Assembly: GCF_009765375.1 (NCBI RefSeq)
Contig: NZ_VTOK01000006.1
Location: 124,001-188,000 of the forward strand
Origin: Alteribacillus sp. YIM 98480
GTDB lineage: Bacteria > Bacillota > Bacilli > Bacillales > Marinococcaceae
Length of the DNA: 64,000 bases
Direction: 5' to 3'
In this document: positions 55,608-64,000 of the stretch, piece after piece
How positions within the stretch are numbered: position 1 is the stretch's first letter
Layout of the letters: each line of letters begins with the position of its first letter
Made by a program: the position numbers and the translations under genes
Notes under the pieces: model-generated
The model's database searches: none
What the model was told of the DNA's origin: nothing
Seen by the model: the letters and a program-made list of their open reading frames with translations, nothing else

Positions 55608-57155
55608 TTACGGTCGGCTGTTCCGCGTGTACTGGTTCGTTTCAGACCACTCTTTTAACTTTCGTTTCATCAGCTTCCCTGTCGGTGTTTTCGGTACTTT
55701 ATCAACAAACTGAATTTTTCTGATTTGTTTATAAGGGGCCAGCTGTTTTTTACAAAATGCTTGAATATCTTCTGATTTGGGGGACGTTCCCTTTTTGGGA
55801 ACAATAAAGGCTTTTGGAATCTCTCCAAGTCGGTCATCTGACTCCCCGATAACAGCAGCCTCTAGAACACTTGGATGTTCATACAGTACATTTTCGAGCT
55901 CCACAGGATAAACATTATAGCCGCCAACGATGATCAAATCTTTTTTTCTGTCTAAGAGATAGACATACCCATCTTTATCGAGCCTGCCAATATCTCCTGT
56001 GTAAAGATAGCCATTCTTGATTGTTTTTTTCGTCTCTGCTTCTTTTTTCCAATATCCTTTCATGACACAATGGCCGCTAACAACAATTTCTCCTTCTTTT
56101 CCAGGGGGGAGTTCGTTGCCGTCTGAATCCATAATTTTTACATCAAGGTGAGGAAGGGGGTATCCGACGCTCTCAAATCGTCTTTCTATATCTCTTCTGT
56201 CGACTGTTATGACAGGGGAGCTTTCCGTTTGTCCATATGCTTGCAGAACTTGTGTTTCATAAGTTTTTTCAAATTTTTTACGCACTTCAAGAGGCATATG
56301 TCCTCCGCTGGTTAAACAAATATCAAGGCTGTTCATATGAAATTTCTTCTCGTTTGGAAGCGTTAAAAACATATAGTACATGGTGGGAACGCCGATAAAG
56401 AAAGAAATATGTTCGTTATGAATCGTTTCTGCAACCACTTCCAAATCGAAACGTTCAAATAATCTAAATTTTCCACCTTTCATGAAAATAAGTAACAGAC
56501 CGGCCATAAGAACTAAAAGATGGGAAAGCGGTGTGACAATACAACCAAAATGGTCTTCGTTTAATTGGATCCCCTCTGCGTAAAATTCGGCATTTGTGTT
56601 TAAGTTATAATGGGTCAGCTCTACTCCCTTTGGCTGGCCGGTTGTTCCAGACGTGTATAAAATGCATGCGGTTACGTCTGGAGAAAGATCGATAGCTTCA
56701 GCTTCTTGATCCACTTCTTTTATTTTCTCAGAGACAGAGTATGTCGGCGCTTTTATCAGGCCGTTTGTATCCGTTAACATTATCATTTCCAAATGGGGAA
56801 GCTCGGAAAAAACGGACTCGACGTCGTTTGCTTTTTCAGAAGTGGTAAAGAGAATTTTCGTTTCAGAGTTTGATAAAATATATTCCGCTTCTTTTATTTT
56901 GAACATGTAATTGAGCGGTACAACGATGGCACCTAGTTTGAGAACAGCATAAAAAAGATAAATAAATTCCATGCTGTTTGGCAGCCAGACAGCGACCCGG
57001 TCGCCTTTATTTACGCCGGCATTTATCAAAAGATTTACATAAGCATTTGTCTGCTGATTAATAAATTTATAAGTATACGTATTCTCTTTATATCGCACCG
57101 CTTCTGCCGTTGGTTTTCTCCATGCTTGCCTTTCAAGTGAGAAAGCCAGGTTCAT
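55608..57155 (-). CDS. Acyl-CoA synthetase (AMP-forming, FadD-like)
   Basis: 515 residues. P-loop ILYTSGTTGQPKGVELTHYN, QAYGQTESSP, YTGDIGRLDKDGYVYLLDRK and the C-terminal catalytic Lys in PKTPTGKLMKRKL are all present. It activates a fatty or aromatic acid to its CoA ester with ATP. Length is standard. A GGAGG-type site precedes the ATG. It is the only intact acyl-CoA synthetase in the operon; the one at 62691 is decayed, so this enzyme probably carries substrate entry. Confidence 0.92.
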   Translation of the reverse strand: MNLAFSLERQAWRKPTAEAVRYKENTYTYKFINQQTNAYVNLLINAGVNKGDRVAVWLPNSMEFIYLFYAVLKLGAIVVPLNYMFKIKEAEYILSNSETKILFTTSEKANDVESVFSELPHLEMIMLTDTNGLIKAPTYSVSEKIKEVDQEAEAIDLSPDVTACILYTSGTTGQPKGVELTHYNLNTNAEFYAEGIQLNEDHFGCIVTPLSHLLVLMAGLLLIFMKGGKFRLFERFDLEVVAETIHNEHISFFIGVPTMYYMFLTLPNEKKFHMNSLDICLTSGGHMPLEVRKKFEKTYETQVLQAYGQTESSPVITVDRRDIERRFESVGYPLPHLDVKIMDSDGNELPPGKEGEIVVSGHCVMKGYWKKEAETKKTIKNGYLYTGDIGRLDKDGYVYLLDRKKDLIIVGGYNVYPVELENVLYEHPSVLEAAVIGESDDRLGEIPKAFIVPKKGTSPKSEDIQAFCKKQLAPYKQIRKIQFVDKVPKTPTGKLMKRKLKEWSETNQYTRNSRP

Positions 57156-57245
57156 TCGTTAACCTCCTTTTGTGAAACAAGACTCGTCCGTTGGGTTTTC
57201 CTGTAACGTAAGAAGCTAGTAATTTTCAAAGAAAGGATGTCCATA

Positions 57246-58256
57246 TTAATGCGGTATAGAAAGAACTAATTTCCCGAAATTTGCGCCTTGATCTATTTTT
57301 TTGTGGGCCTCGGCTGCATCTGAGAGCTCAAAGATTTCGTCTATAACAGGGTGAATACGAAGAGCTTCCCAGAAGTTAAGCATTTGCTGAAATTCATTGG
57401 GCGATCCCATCGTAGAGCCGAATATATTTAATTGCTTAAAGAAAATCCGCGGCATGACTAATTTTTCCACCGGCCCTTTTGTAGCTCCAAAAGAGACGAT
57501 TCGGCTTGCAGGTTTTGCTAAAGTGATGAGATCATTAAAAACATCTCCGCCAATACTGTCTACCGCCAGATCAGCTCCTCCGCTCATTTCTTTTAATTCT
57601 TTAACCCAGTTGGTTGACTCCTTGTAATTTACACCTCCAGCAGCCCCCATATTTATTGCTTTTTGGATTTTTTCCTCACTGCTTGAAGTAACAAATACTT
57701 TTGCTCCAAGTGCAGCTGCGATTTGTAAAACGAATGTGGCAACACCTCCGCCGATACCAGGGATAATGACACTTTCTCCAGGTTTTATCTGCCCCCTAGT
57801 TACTGCAGCTCTAAATGCGGTTACTCCGCCCAGCGGAATAGCTGCCGCTTCTTCAAAGCTTAGATGGTCTGGTTTTTGGAAAACATTTTCTTTAGGAATG
57901 CTTATATATTGAGCATAAGTTCCATCGATAGGAACTCCTAGTACCGAAAAATTTGGCCCTGCATAATCTGGATGATCTCCCCAATTCATTGTTGGGTTTA
58001 TGACAACCTTTTGCCCATTTTGTACATTTTTAACCCCTTCTCCAACTTCTACAATTTCGCCTGAACCATCCGCGCCAAGGATGGATGGAAGTTTAATTCC
58101 AGGGTATTGGCCGTAGCGAATAAATAAATCGCGACGATTTACAGCAGCGGCGTGAAGTTTTACCAATACATGTCCTTCTTTTATGAAAGGATCCGTTGTT
58201 TCTTCGTAATAAAGTTCACCAGGATTGCCAATTTCTTTTAAGATAATTGCTTTCAC
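57246..58256 (-). CDS. MDR-family quinone-oxidoreductase-like/alcohol dehydrogenase
   Basis: 336 residues from GTG 58256, with AGGAGG six bases upstream; an earlier in-frame ATG at 58274 overlaps that site. AAAVNRRDLFIRYGQYPGIK and LGADGSGEIVEVGEGV form the GroES-like domain, and IIPGIGGGVATFVLQIAAAL the NADP-binding loop. No catalytic zinc ligands or structural zinc cysteines are visible, which favours a quinone reductase or enoyl reductase activity. It belongs to the long leftward acyl-CoA operon. Confidence 0.85.
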   Translation of the reverse strand: MKAIILKEIGNPGELYYEETTDPFIKEGHVLVKLHAAAVNRRDLFIRYGQYPGIKLPSILGADGSGEIVEVGEGVKNVQNGQKVVINPTMNWGDHPDYAGPNFSVLGVPIDGTYAQYISIPKENVFQKPDHLSFEEAAAIPLGGVTAFRAAVTRGQIKPGESVIIPGIGGGVATFVLQIAAALGAKVFVTSSSEEKIQKAINMGAAGGVNYKESTNWVKELKEMSGGADLAVDSIGGDVFNDLITLAKPASRIVSFGATKGPVEKLVMPRIFFKQLNIFGSTMGSPNEFQQMLNFWEALRIHPVIDEIFELSDAAEAHKKIDQGANFGKLVLSIPH

Positions 58257-58325
58257 CCTTTGCCTCCTATCCATAAATACATTTTACTTTTCAAAGGTTG
58301 CTCTGTGTCATGTGACGGGGCTAAT

Positions 58326-59486
58326 TTAAAGCATAACCCCATTTTCTTTTAAACGTTTATATTCTTCACTTGAAATATTTATTTCGGCCAACAATTCTTC
58401 TGCATGTTCTCCAAGCCTAGGTGCCTTTTGTTTGTAAGTGCCAGGCGTTTTCGACATTTTAATAGGGGGAGAAATATGAGGATGACTTTCTGTCTTTATC
58501 ATTTCTCTAGCAACCACCTGCGGGTTATGTTTCATTTCTTCAAGGGTTAAAACAGGTGCCACACAGGTGTCCATATCAGAAAAAATAGTCAGCCATGTTT
58601 CTAATGGCTTTTCTGCAATGATTGTTTGAATATCCGCTTTTAATTGATGCTGTTTTAATAAGGGAGCATCTAAAAGCGGTATAAACTCTTCTTTTCCAAT
58701 TCCTTTACAAAATGCTTCCCAAAATTTTAGTTCCAAAGCTCCAACGGATAAGTAACGCTTGTCTTTTGTTTCATACACTTCATAACAAGCTTTGCCCCCA
58801 GAAAGGGTTAATTCTCCGGGGCGAGGTTCGGCGCTGGTCGCTAAATAATCAGGGAGAATAGTCTGCATCCACGAAATGACATTATCAAGCATAGATATAT
58901 CGATAAACTGTCCTTTTCCTGACTTTTCTCTTTCTAATAAAGCCATCATAATCCCAAGCGCTGCGGGTAATGCTCCTCCACCTAAATCGGCTATTTGCGC
59001 AGGGGGAACAGTTGGTTTTGTGTTAGGTCTTCCAAAAAAATGGAGGAGACCAGAATAACTAAGATAATTTATGTCGTGGCCGGGCAGGTCTTTATATGGT
59101 CCGGTTTGGCCATATCCTGTAATGGCACAATATACGAGGGCAGGATTAACGGATGCTAAAACGTCATAGCCAATACCAAGTCTGTTCATCACCCCGGGGC
59201 GGAAGGACTCCACCACGACATCAGCTTCTTTCACCAGCTTTAAAAAAATATCTTTGCCTTGTTCTGCTTTTAAATCAATACTTATACTTTTTTTGTTTCT
59301 ATTTAGAGAATCAAAAAATGCGCTGTTTTCTTCATCTATTTTTGGTTCTTCCCATCTTGCATAATCGCCGGTTTTCATATCTTCTACTTTGATTACTTCC
59401 GCTCCGTAATCGGCGAGCAGCAGCGTACAATAGGGTCCTGGCAATAGTCTTGTTAAATCAAGAACACGATAGGAATGTAGCGGCAT
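58326..59486 (-). CDS. CaiB/BaiF-family (class III) CoA-transferase
   Basis: 386 residues. RVLDLTRLLPGPYCTLLLAD, GAEVIKVED and LNRNKKSISIDLK form the CoA-binding N-terminus; the catalytic Asp is in LPGHDINYLSYSG. Members include formyl-CoA transferase and alpha-methylacyl-CoA racemase (AMACR). The sequence looks closer to the AMACR-like branch (GHDINYL), so epimerisation of 2-methyl-branched acyl-CoA is plausible. AGGAGG precedes the ATG. Placement among ACAD, thiolase and SDR genes fits branched-chain fatty acid breakdown. Confidence 0.88.
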   Translation of the reverse strand: MPLHSYRVLDLTRLLPGPYCTLLLADYGAEVIKVEDMKTGDYARWEEPKIDEENSAFFDSLNRNKKSISIDLKAEQGKDIFLKLVKEADVVVESFRPGVMNRLGIGYDVLASVNPALVYCAITGYGQTGPYKDLPGHDINYLSYSGLLHFFGRPNTKPTVPPAQIADLGGGALPAALGIMMALLEREKSGKGQFIDISMLDNVISWMQTILPDYLATSAEPRPGELTLSGGKACYEVYETKDKRYLSVGALELKFWEAFCKGIGKEEFIPLLDAPLLKQHQLKADIQTIIAEKPLETWLTIFSDMDTCVAPVLTLEEMKHNPQVVAREMIKTESHPHISPPIKMSKTPGTYKQKAPRLGEHAEELLAEINISSEEYKRLKENGVML

Positions 59487-59517
59487 AATTTAAACACCTC
59501 CTGCTTCGTTAAAGAGT

Positions 59518-60663
59518 TTATAGGTTAAGATTTTTTGCAATAATGCCTTTCATAATTTCATTGGAGCCCGCATAAATCGAAGTGACAGCGGTATCACGAA
59601 ATCTTCTCGCAATTTCGTATTCTTCCATATATCCATAGCCTCCATGTAGCTGCATACACTCCACTGAAACTTTTTTTGCTAAATCTGTCGTCCACCATTT
59701 AGCCATAGAAACTTCTGTAACGACATCTGCTCGGTCCATATGTTTCTCTATCAATTGATCCACAAACGTGCGGCCAATTTCTACTTCAGTTGCCATTTCT
59801 GCTATTTTAAATTGTGTATTCTGAAAGGAGCTGATAGATTTTCCAAATGCTTTTCGTTCCTTTACGTAGTTCATTGTCATTTCTAGCATCTTTTCAGCGG
59901 ATGTGATCGCTTGAATAGCGACAATTAATCGTTCCTGCTGAAGCTTATTCATTAAATAATAAAATCCTTTGTTTTTTTCTCCGAGTATATGGTCAGCAGG
60001 AACCTTTGCATCTTCAAAGATTAGTTCAGAAGTTGCTTGAGAGTGCTGACCAACTTTATTTAATTGTTTCCCTTTGATAAACCCGGGGGTACCGGCTTCG
60101 ACAAGCAGCAGACTAATTCCTTTATGAACGGGATTGGCATCCGGATCGGTTTTACAAACCACGACAATGAGATCTGCATCTATTCCATTGGTAATAAATG
60201 TTTTTTCTCCATTTACAATATAATGATCACCGTTTTTTACAGCTGTTGTTCGAATTCCTGCTAAATCAGAGCCTGCTCCTGGTTCGGTCATAGCGATGGC
60301 AGAAATGAGTTCTCCGCTTACTGCACCAGGAAACCAGCGTTCCTTCTGCTGCTTTGTCCCGTACTCGCTGATGTAGGGCATGACAATATCATTATGAAGC
60401 GCTATACCACCTAATCCGGTTCCGACTTTTTCCAATTCTTCATTAATAATCACGGAATACGGAAAGTCCGCTTCTAATCCTCCGTATATTTCTTCGGACC
60501 ACGGGCATAAAAAGCCTTGTTCCCCAAGCTTTTTCCAAAATGAACGAGGGATGGTTTTTTGACTTTCCCATGTTGTAAAATGTGGTTCAGCTTCTTGTTT
60601 TAAAAATTTTTGAAGAGAAGCACGAAAGATTTGATGTTCTTCCTTTACATATTGTTGGTTCAT
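59518..60663 (-). CDS. Acyl-CoA dehydrogenase
   Basis: 381 residues, standard length. AMTEPGAGSDLAGIRTTAVK is the FAD-binding loop, NGEKTFITNGIDAD and RKAFGKSISSFQNTQFKIAE further signatures, and YAGSNEIMKGIIAKNLNL the C-terminal end. The catalytic Glu is likely in ECMQLHGGYGYMEEYEIARR. It introduces the 2,3 double bond in acyl-CoA. It lies between the thiolase and CaiB genes with short gaps. Confidence 0.93.
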   Translation of the reverse strand: MNQQYVKEEHQIFRASLQKFLKQEAEPHFTTWESQKTIPRSFWKKLGEQGFLCPWSEEIYGGLEADFPYSVIINEELEKVGTGLGGIALHNDIVMPYISEYGTKQQKERWFPGAVSGELISAIAMTEPGAGSDLAGIRTTAVKNGDHYIVNGEKTFITNGIDADLIVVVCKTDPDANPVHKGISLLLVEAGTPGFIKGKQLNKVGQHSQATSELIFEDAKVPADHILGEKNKGFYYLMNKLQQERLIVAIQAITSAEKMLEMTMNYVKERKAFGKSISSFQNTQFKIAEMATEVEIGRTFVDQLIEKHMDRADVVTEVSMAKWWTTDLAKKVSVECMQLHGGYGYMEEYEIARRFRDTAVTSIYAGSNEIMKGIIAKNLNL

Positions 60664-60684
60664 GTTACTGCCCCCGTTTTCTAT

Positions 60685-61839
60685 TTAACTCAATCGTTCG
60701 ATAATGGTTGCATTGGCCATACCGTGGCCTTCACACATTGTTTGCAGACCGTATCTTCCCCCTGTTCTCTCCAATTCGTGAATCATTGTTGTCATTAGTC
60801 TTCCGCCGCTTGCTCCTAATGGATGACCAAGTGCAATGGCTCCACCGTTTGGATTTAACTTTTTCGGGTCGGCTCCTGTCTCTTTAAGCCAGGCGAGCGG
60901 TACCGGCGCAAAGGCTTCATTGACTTCAAAATGATCGATATCGTTTATCGTAAGACCTGCTTTTTTAAGCACTTTTTCTGTTGCTGGAATGGGACCAGTT
61001 AACATAAGAGTAGGGTCAGAACCTACAACACTGCGAGCGAGGACTCGAAAACGCGGGTTTAAACCAAGTTGTTCTGCTTTTGTTCGTGACATTAATAAAA
61101 TGGCCACGGCGCCGTCGCTGATTTGGCTCGAATTCCCTGGATGAATTTTTCCATTTTCAGCAAAGGACGGTTTTAAGCTTCCCAATTTTTCTAAACTGCT
61201 GTTTGCTCTTGGTCCTTCATCGTTCTTCATCGTTTCTGATACATTACTCTCTGGGGGAGTTACTTCAAGCGGCATAATTTCTCTTTCAAAGCGTCCTTCC
61301 TTTTGAGCAGTAATCGCTTTTTCATGACTTTCAAGCGAAAATTCATCCAGTTGTTCTCGGCTGAATCCCCATTTTTTTGTGATTCGTTCAGCAGACAGTC
61401 CTTGATTGATCATTTCATAGCGAGATGTTAATTCATCGCTGAACTCAACTCCTTGGATGTTGGAGAACATAGGAACACGTGACATGTTTTCAATTCCCCC
61501 TGCTACAACCACATCCATATCCCCGCTTGCAATTGCTTGAGCTGCAAAATGTACTGCTTGTTGACTCGACCCGCATTGGCGGTCAAGCGTTGTACCAGGA
61601 ACCTCGATCGGATAATCCGCAATAAGTGCGGAAACCCTTGCAATATCAAAAGCCTGTTCACCTACTTGGGATACACAGCCGAAAATCACATCTTCAATGA
61701 GGCCAGACTCTATATTTGTCCGTTTTACGAGTTCTTTTAACGGTTGTGCTGCTAATTCATCAGCACGTACTCCGCTAAGTTTACCTTTTCTTTTTCCAAC
61801 CGGTGTTCTTACAGCTTCTACTATTACAGGTTCGTTCAT
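60685..61839 (-). CDS. Thiolase (acetyl-CoA C-acyltransferase)
   Basis: 384 residues. Nucleophilic Cys in TLDRQCGSSQQAVHFAAQA near residue 88, His in [20 protein letters not shown] and Cys in QTMCEGHGMANATII. The active site is complete. CGSSQ, in place of CGSG, is common in long-chain and steroid-type thiolases. It is the last step of the cycle, releasing acetyl- or propionyl-CoA. It starts 66 bp after the SDR gene upstream. Confidence 0.92.
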   Translation of the reverse strand: MNEPVIVEAVRTPVGKRKGKLSGVRADELAAQPLKELVKRTNIESGLIEDVIFGCVSQVGEQAFDIARVSALIADYPIEVPGTTLDRQCGSSQQAVHFAAQAIASGDMDVVVAGGIENMSRVPMFSNIQGVEFSDELTSRYEMINQGLSAERITKKWGFSREQLDEFSLESHEKAITAQKEGRFEREIMPLEVTPPESNVSETMKNDEGPRANSSLEKLGSLKPSFAENGKIHPGNSSQISDGAVAILLMSRTKAEQLGLNPRFRVLARSVVGSDPTLMLTGPIPATEKVLKKAGLTINDIDHFEVNEAFAPVPLAWLKETGADPKKLNPNGGAIALGHPLGASGGRLMTTMIHELERTGGRYGLQTMCEGHGMANATIIERLS

Positions 61840-61905
61840 CTCTTATCTCCCTCTCCTTTTTGTTTTCATGCCCTTTTATTTGGAACATTCTGATATAAAT
61901 GTATT

Positions 61906-62676
61906 TTATTTCGGCTGCATTCTGATGGCACCGTCGAGGCGGATTGTTTCTCCGTTCAGCATTGGGTTTTCAATGATGCTTTGGGTTAAATGTGCAAATT
62001 CTTCCGGACGCCCTAAGCGGGATGGGAATGGAACCATAGCACCAAGGGAAGCACGTGCCTCTTCTGAAAGCGTTTGAAATAATGGTGTTTCAATTAATCC
62101 AGGCGCAATAGTCATTACTCTTATCCCATGTTTCGCAAATTCTCTAGCGATTGGCAGAGTCATAGAAACGATCCCGCCTTTTGACGCGCTATAAGCTGCC
62201 TGCCCAATTTGTCCTTCAAAAGCCGCGACAGAGGCTGTGTTAATAATCAATCCTCGTTCGCCTTCTTCTTTTTGTTCATTTTGGATCATTCTTTCTGCAG
62301 CCAATCTCAGCACATTAAATGTTCCTATTAAATTGACTTGGATAATGGTATGAAAAGAAGATAAGTCTTGAGCTTTTCCTTTACTCACTACTTTTTCAGG
62401 TGTTCCGATTCCTGCACAATTGACAACAATATCAATCGTTCCAAACCGATCTATTGCTGCATCGAGTGCTTCATTGACATCTTGTTCATTGGTTACATCT
62501 GTTTTCTGAAAAAGTACGTTTTCATCACCTAGTTTTTTTACAAGAGCCGTGCCTTTTTCTTCTCCTACATCAAGAATGACCGCTTTACCGCCTTTTTCAA
62601 TAATATTTGATACAGTGGCTTCCCCTAGACCAGATGCTCCTCCGGTGACAACAGCTACTTTATTAATTATTTTCAT
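61906..62676 (-). CDS. SDR 3-hydroxyacyl-CoA dehydrogenase (HSD17B10-like)
   Basis: 256 residues. [21 protein letters not shown], catalytic Ser in [15 protein letters not shown] and YSASK. The [20 protein letters not shown] and [11 protein letters not shown] blocks match type II 3-hydroxyacyl-CoA/2-methyl-3-hydroxybutyryl-CoA dehydrogenases. It oxidises 3-hydroxyacyl-CoA with NAD. AAAGGAGG precedes the ATG and overlaps the end of the decayed synthetase gene. It is the first intact gene of the operon. Confidence 0.92.
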   Translation of the reverse strand: MKIINKVAVVTGGASGLGEATVSNIIEKGGKAVILDVGEEKGTALVKKLGDENVLFQKTDVTNEQDVNEALDAAIDRFGTIDIVVNCAGIGTPEKVVSKGKAQDLSSFHTIIQVNLIGTFNVLRLAAERMIQNEQKEEGERGLIINTASVAAFEGQIGQAAYSASKGGIVSMTLPIAREFAKHGIRVMTIAPGLIETPLFQTLSEEARASLGAMVPFPSRLGRPEEFAHLTQSIIENPMLNGETIRLDGAIRMQPK

Positions 62677-62690
62677 TATCGTTTCCTCCT

Positions 62691-63308
62691 TTATTGGTTT
62701 ACGTTTATTTTTCTTAATACAAAACGTTGTAATTTCCCGCTCGACGTTTTAGGAAGCTGTTTGACAAATTGTACTTCTCACGGATATTGATGTTTAGATA
62801 ATTTATTTTTTACAAAGGTGCTGATTTCCTCTGCTATGCATCAGAAGCAGTGCAGGCAGTGTCTAGTACAATGTAAGCTTTGACAATTTATCCTTTCAGA
62901 TCGTCTGGCATTCCTACAACAGCCGATTCGGTTACTGCTGGATGTTCTAGCAGACAGATCTCCACTTCAAAAGGGCCGATTCGATATCCTGTACTTGAGA
63001 TAATGTCATCGGATCTGCCTTGAAATCAAAAATTACCTTCGTCATCTTTTAAAGCAAGATCCCCTGTTAAAAACCATTTTCCTACTTTTTTCTCTGCTGA
63101 TTTATCAGGTTCTTTCCATTATCCGCGGAATGGAAAAGGAAAGTCTTCGGCGTCAACGGCGATTTGGCCGATTTCTCCGTCATGAACGGGTTGTCCTGCC
63201 CCATCAACAATCGTTAAATGATTGATTGGGATCGAAATGATAGGATCGTACAGCCTCCTCCCAAGTAAAGTCTTTCGCTAATTCTACATAAGATAATTTT
63301 TGAATCAT
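62691..63308 (-). pseudogene. Decayed acyl-CoA synthetase (AMP-forming) gene
   Basis: An intact start (AAAGGAG, then ATG 63308) gives MIQKLSYVELAKDFTWEEAV and ends at a stop near 63204. It is followed by the synthetase C-terminus: VGKWFLTGDLALKDDEGNF, a stop, [20 protein letters not shown] and [10 protein letters not shown], another stop, then [14 protein letters not shown] to TAA at 62691. At least three in-frame stops occur and the whole central adenylation domain is deleted. The end [10 protein letters not shown] with the A10 Lys (SSGK) identifies the MACS/acetyl-CoA-synthetase-like class. Confidence 0.85.
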
Positions 63309-63369
63309 CTGACAGCTCTCCTTTTTGAGCAAAAATAATACATGTATATCCCTTGCACCTTCTATATTA

Positions 63370-63385
63370 TGCAAGAAAATTGCCA
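63370..63385 (-). promoter_or_regulatory. Sigma-54-like promoter of the acyl-CoA operon
   Basis: On the minus strand TGGCAATTTTCTTGCA matches TGGCAC-N5-TTGCA except for A in place of the last C of the -24 box, and TT precedes it. It lies 62 bp before the ATG of the decayed synthetase gene and would drive the leftward run from 63.3 to 51.2 kb. Confidence 0.75.
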
Positions 63386-63639
63386 ATCTTAAAAAGTTTA
63401 TAAAATAAGGATGTACAGAGACTTTTCCAGTTATTTTTGTTTGAATATCGTACAAATGCTAGCTCATAAGTGTATTATAATCAAACGATTTCGTTTTCTT
63501 ATGAAGATATTCCGTGCTGAAAAAATTAATGGACTTGTACGGTTATTTTATCCTTGTTATTTTGATAGGCTTGTTCAAACAATGTTTGCATTGTTTCTTT
63601 ATATATTTGCACCACGCTCCTAACGGAAAAAGATTATCT

Positions 63640-64000
63640 TTAAACTTTCAATGCCACTTCGATAATAAAGTAGCCAAAAAAGATAAAAGCAATAATAGAT
63701 GAAAAAATAGCGAGATTTCTAGTAGATTTATAGTCTTTCACCAATGCTGAGCGTTTTCCTTCAAATTGATTCAGCGTTTCTTCGTTCAGCGAGACTGCTT
63801 TCATTTTTTCATAATTTTCTATATAACTTTGTTCTGTTTTTCCTGTTATAGATACAACGTACAGAAGTGCACAGGAAATGATAACTGCTGGAATCACCGG
63901 ATCGATGCCATACGGTAAAGTGAAGGTTCCCCATCTTTCGACCATTTGATACAAAAGGATGTAACTAATGGTTCCGCCGATCATAGAAGAGATGATTCCA
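63640..64000 (-). CDS. Sodium:solute symporter family protein, C-terminal part only
   Basis: The frame is open at the right edge (GIISSMIGGTISYILLYQM) and ends at 63640, showing about 120 residues. Two helices (GTISYILLYQM; PAVIISCALLYVVSI) frame a loop, then a charged stretch (NEETLNQFEGKRSALVKDYK) and a last helix (IFSSIIAFIFFGYFIIEVAL). The pattern fits the C-terminus of SSS-family carriers for acetate, pantothenate or other carboxylates. The family call is tentative because most of the protein is outside the window. Confidence 0.6.
   Translation of the reverse strand, partial: GIISSMIGGTISYILLYQMVERWGTFTLPYGIDPVIPAVIISCALLYVVSITGKTEQSYIENYEKMKAVSLNEETLNQFEGKRSALVKDYKSTRNLAIFSSIIAFIFFGYFIIEVALKV

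Overview
The window looks like chromosomal DNA of an endospore-forming member of the Bacillaceae. GC content is low, Shine-Dalgarno sites are strong (GGAGG type), and GTG and TTG starts are frequent. Gene content matches this group: sporulenol/hopene cyclase, SpoVA proteins, SspH, CotF-like and YheC/YheD-like coat proteins, ParE/ParC, YneT- and YneR-like proteins, OpuF. I found no rRNA, tRNA, CRISPR array, phage or transposase gene. No species can be named from the sequence alone.

Layout. 0-8 kb is sporulation related: a DUF2515 gene (cut by the left edge), a divergent triterpene cyclase, a secreted protein, and a seven-gene spoVA2-type operon (DUF1657, YhcN lipoprotein, SpoVAC, SpoVAD, SpoVAEb, DUF1657, and a YetF-like DUF421 protein with a DUF1657-like tail). 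8-25 kb is an accessory lipid and glycolipid island. It holds PlsC, two DagK-like kinases, two 489-residue alkaline-phosphatase-fold enzymes, two UgtP/MGDG-synthase-like glycosyltransferases, a GT4 glycosyltransferase, a lysophospholipase-like hydrolase and an EEP-family phosphodiesterase, with CotF-like coat genes in between. 25-35.7 kb is mostly housekeeping: MaoC-like hydratases, parE-parC under a LexA-like box, a CoA-binding protein, and an OpuF osmolyte importer.

36-44 kb encodes short-chain 3-hydroxy/keto-acid use: an SDR reductase, a GntP-type permease, a CoA-transferase, a thiolase and a sigma-54 activator that appears split by a frameshift. Two textbook sigma-54 promoters serve it. 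44.6-51 kb holds an M32 carboxypeptidase, YneR-like protein, SspH, a tandem array of four small cysteine-motif proteins behind a good sigma-K promoter, a YheC/YheD ATP-grasp protein and a THUMP methyltransferase. 51-63.4 kb is one long leftward acyl-CoA degradation operon behind a third sigma-54-like promoter, ending in a second sigma-54 activator. Its first gene (an acyl-CoA synthetase) and an internal APH-type kinase gene are decayed. The right edge cuts a sodium:solute symporter.

A family of structured repeats, long (~430 bp) and short (~120 bp), recurs at 9.4, 18.6, 40.1 and 44.0-44.6 kb. Short hairpin relatives of its left flank lie at 36.8 and 47.2 kb. The most interesting items are the cysteine-motif array, the sigma-54 regulon with its two CBS-PAS activators, the doubled lipid toolkit beside spore genes, and the repeat family.
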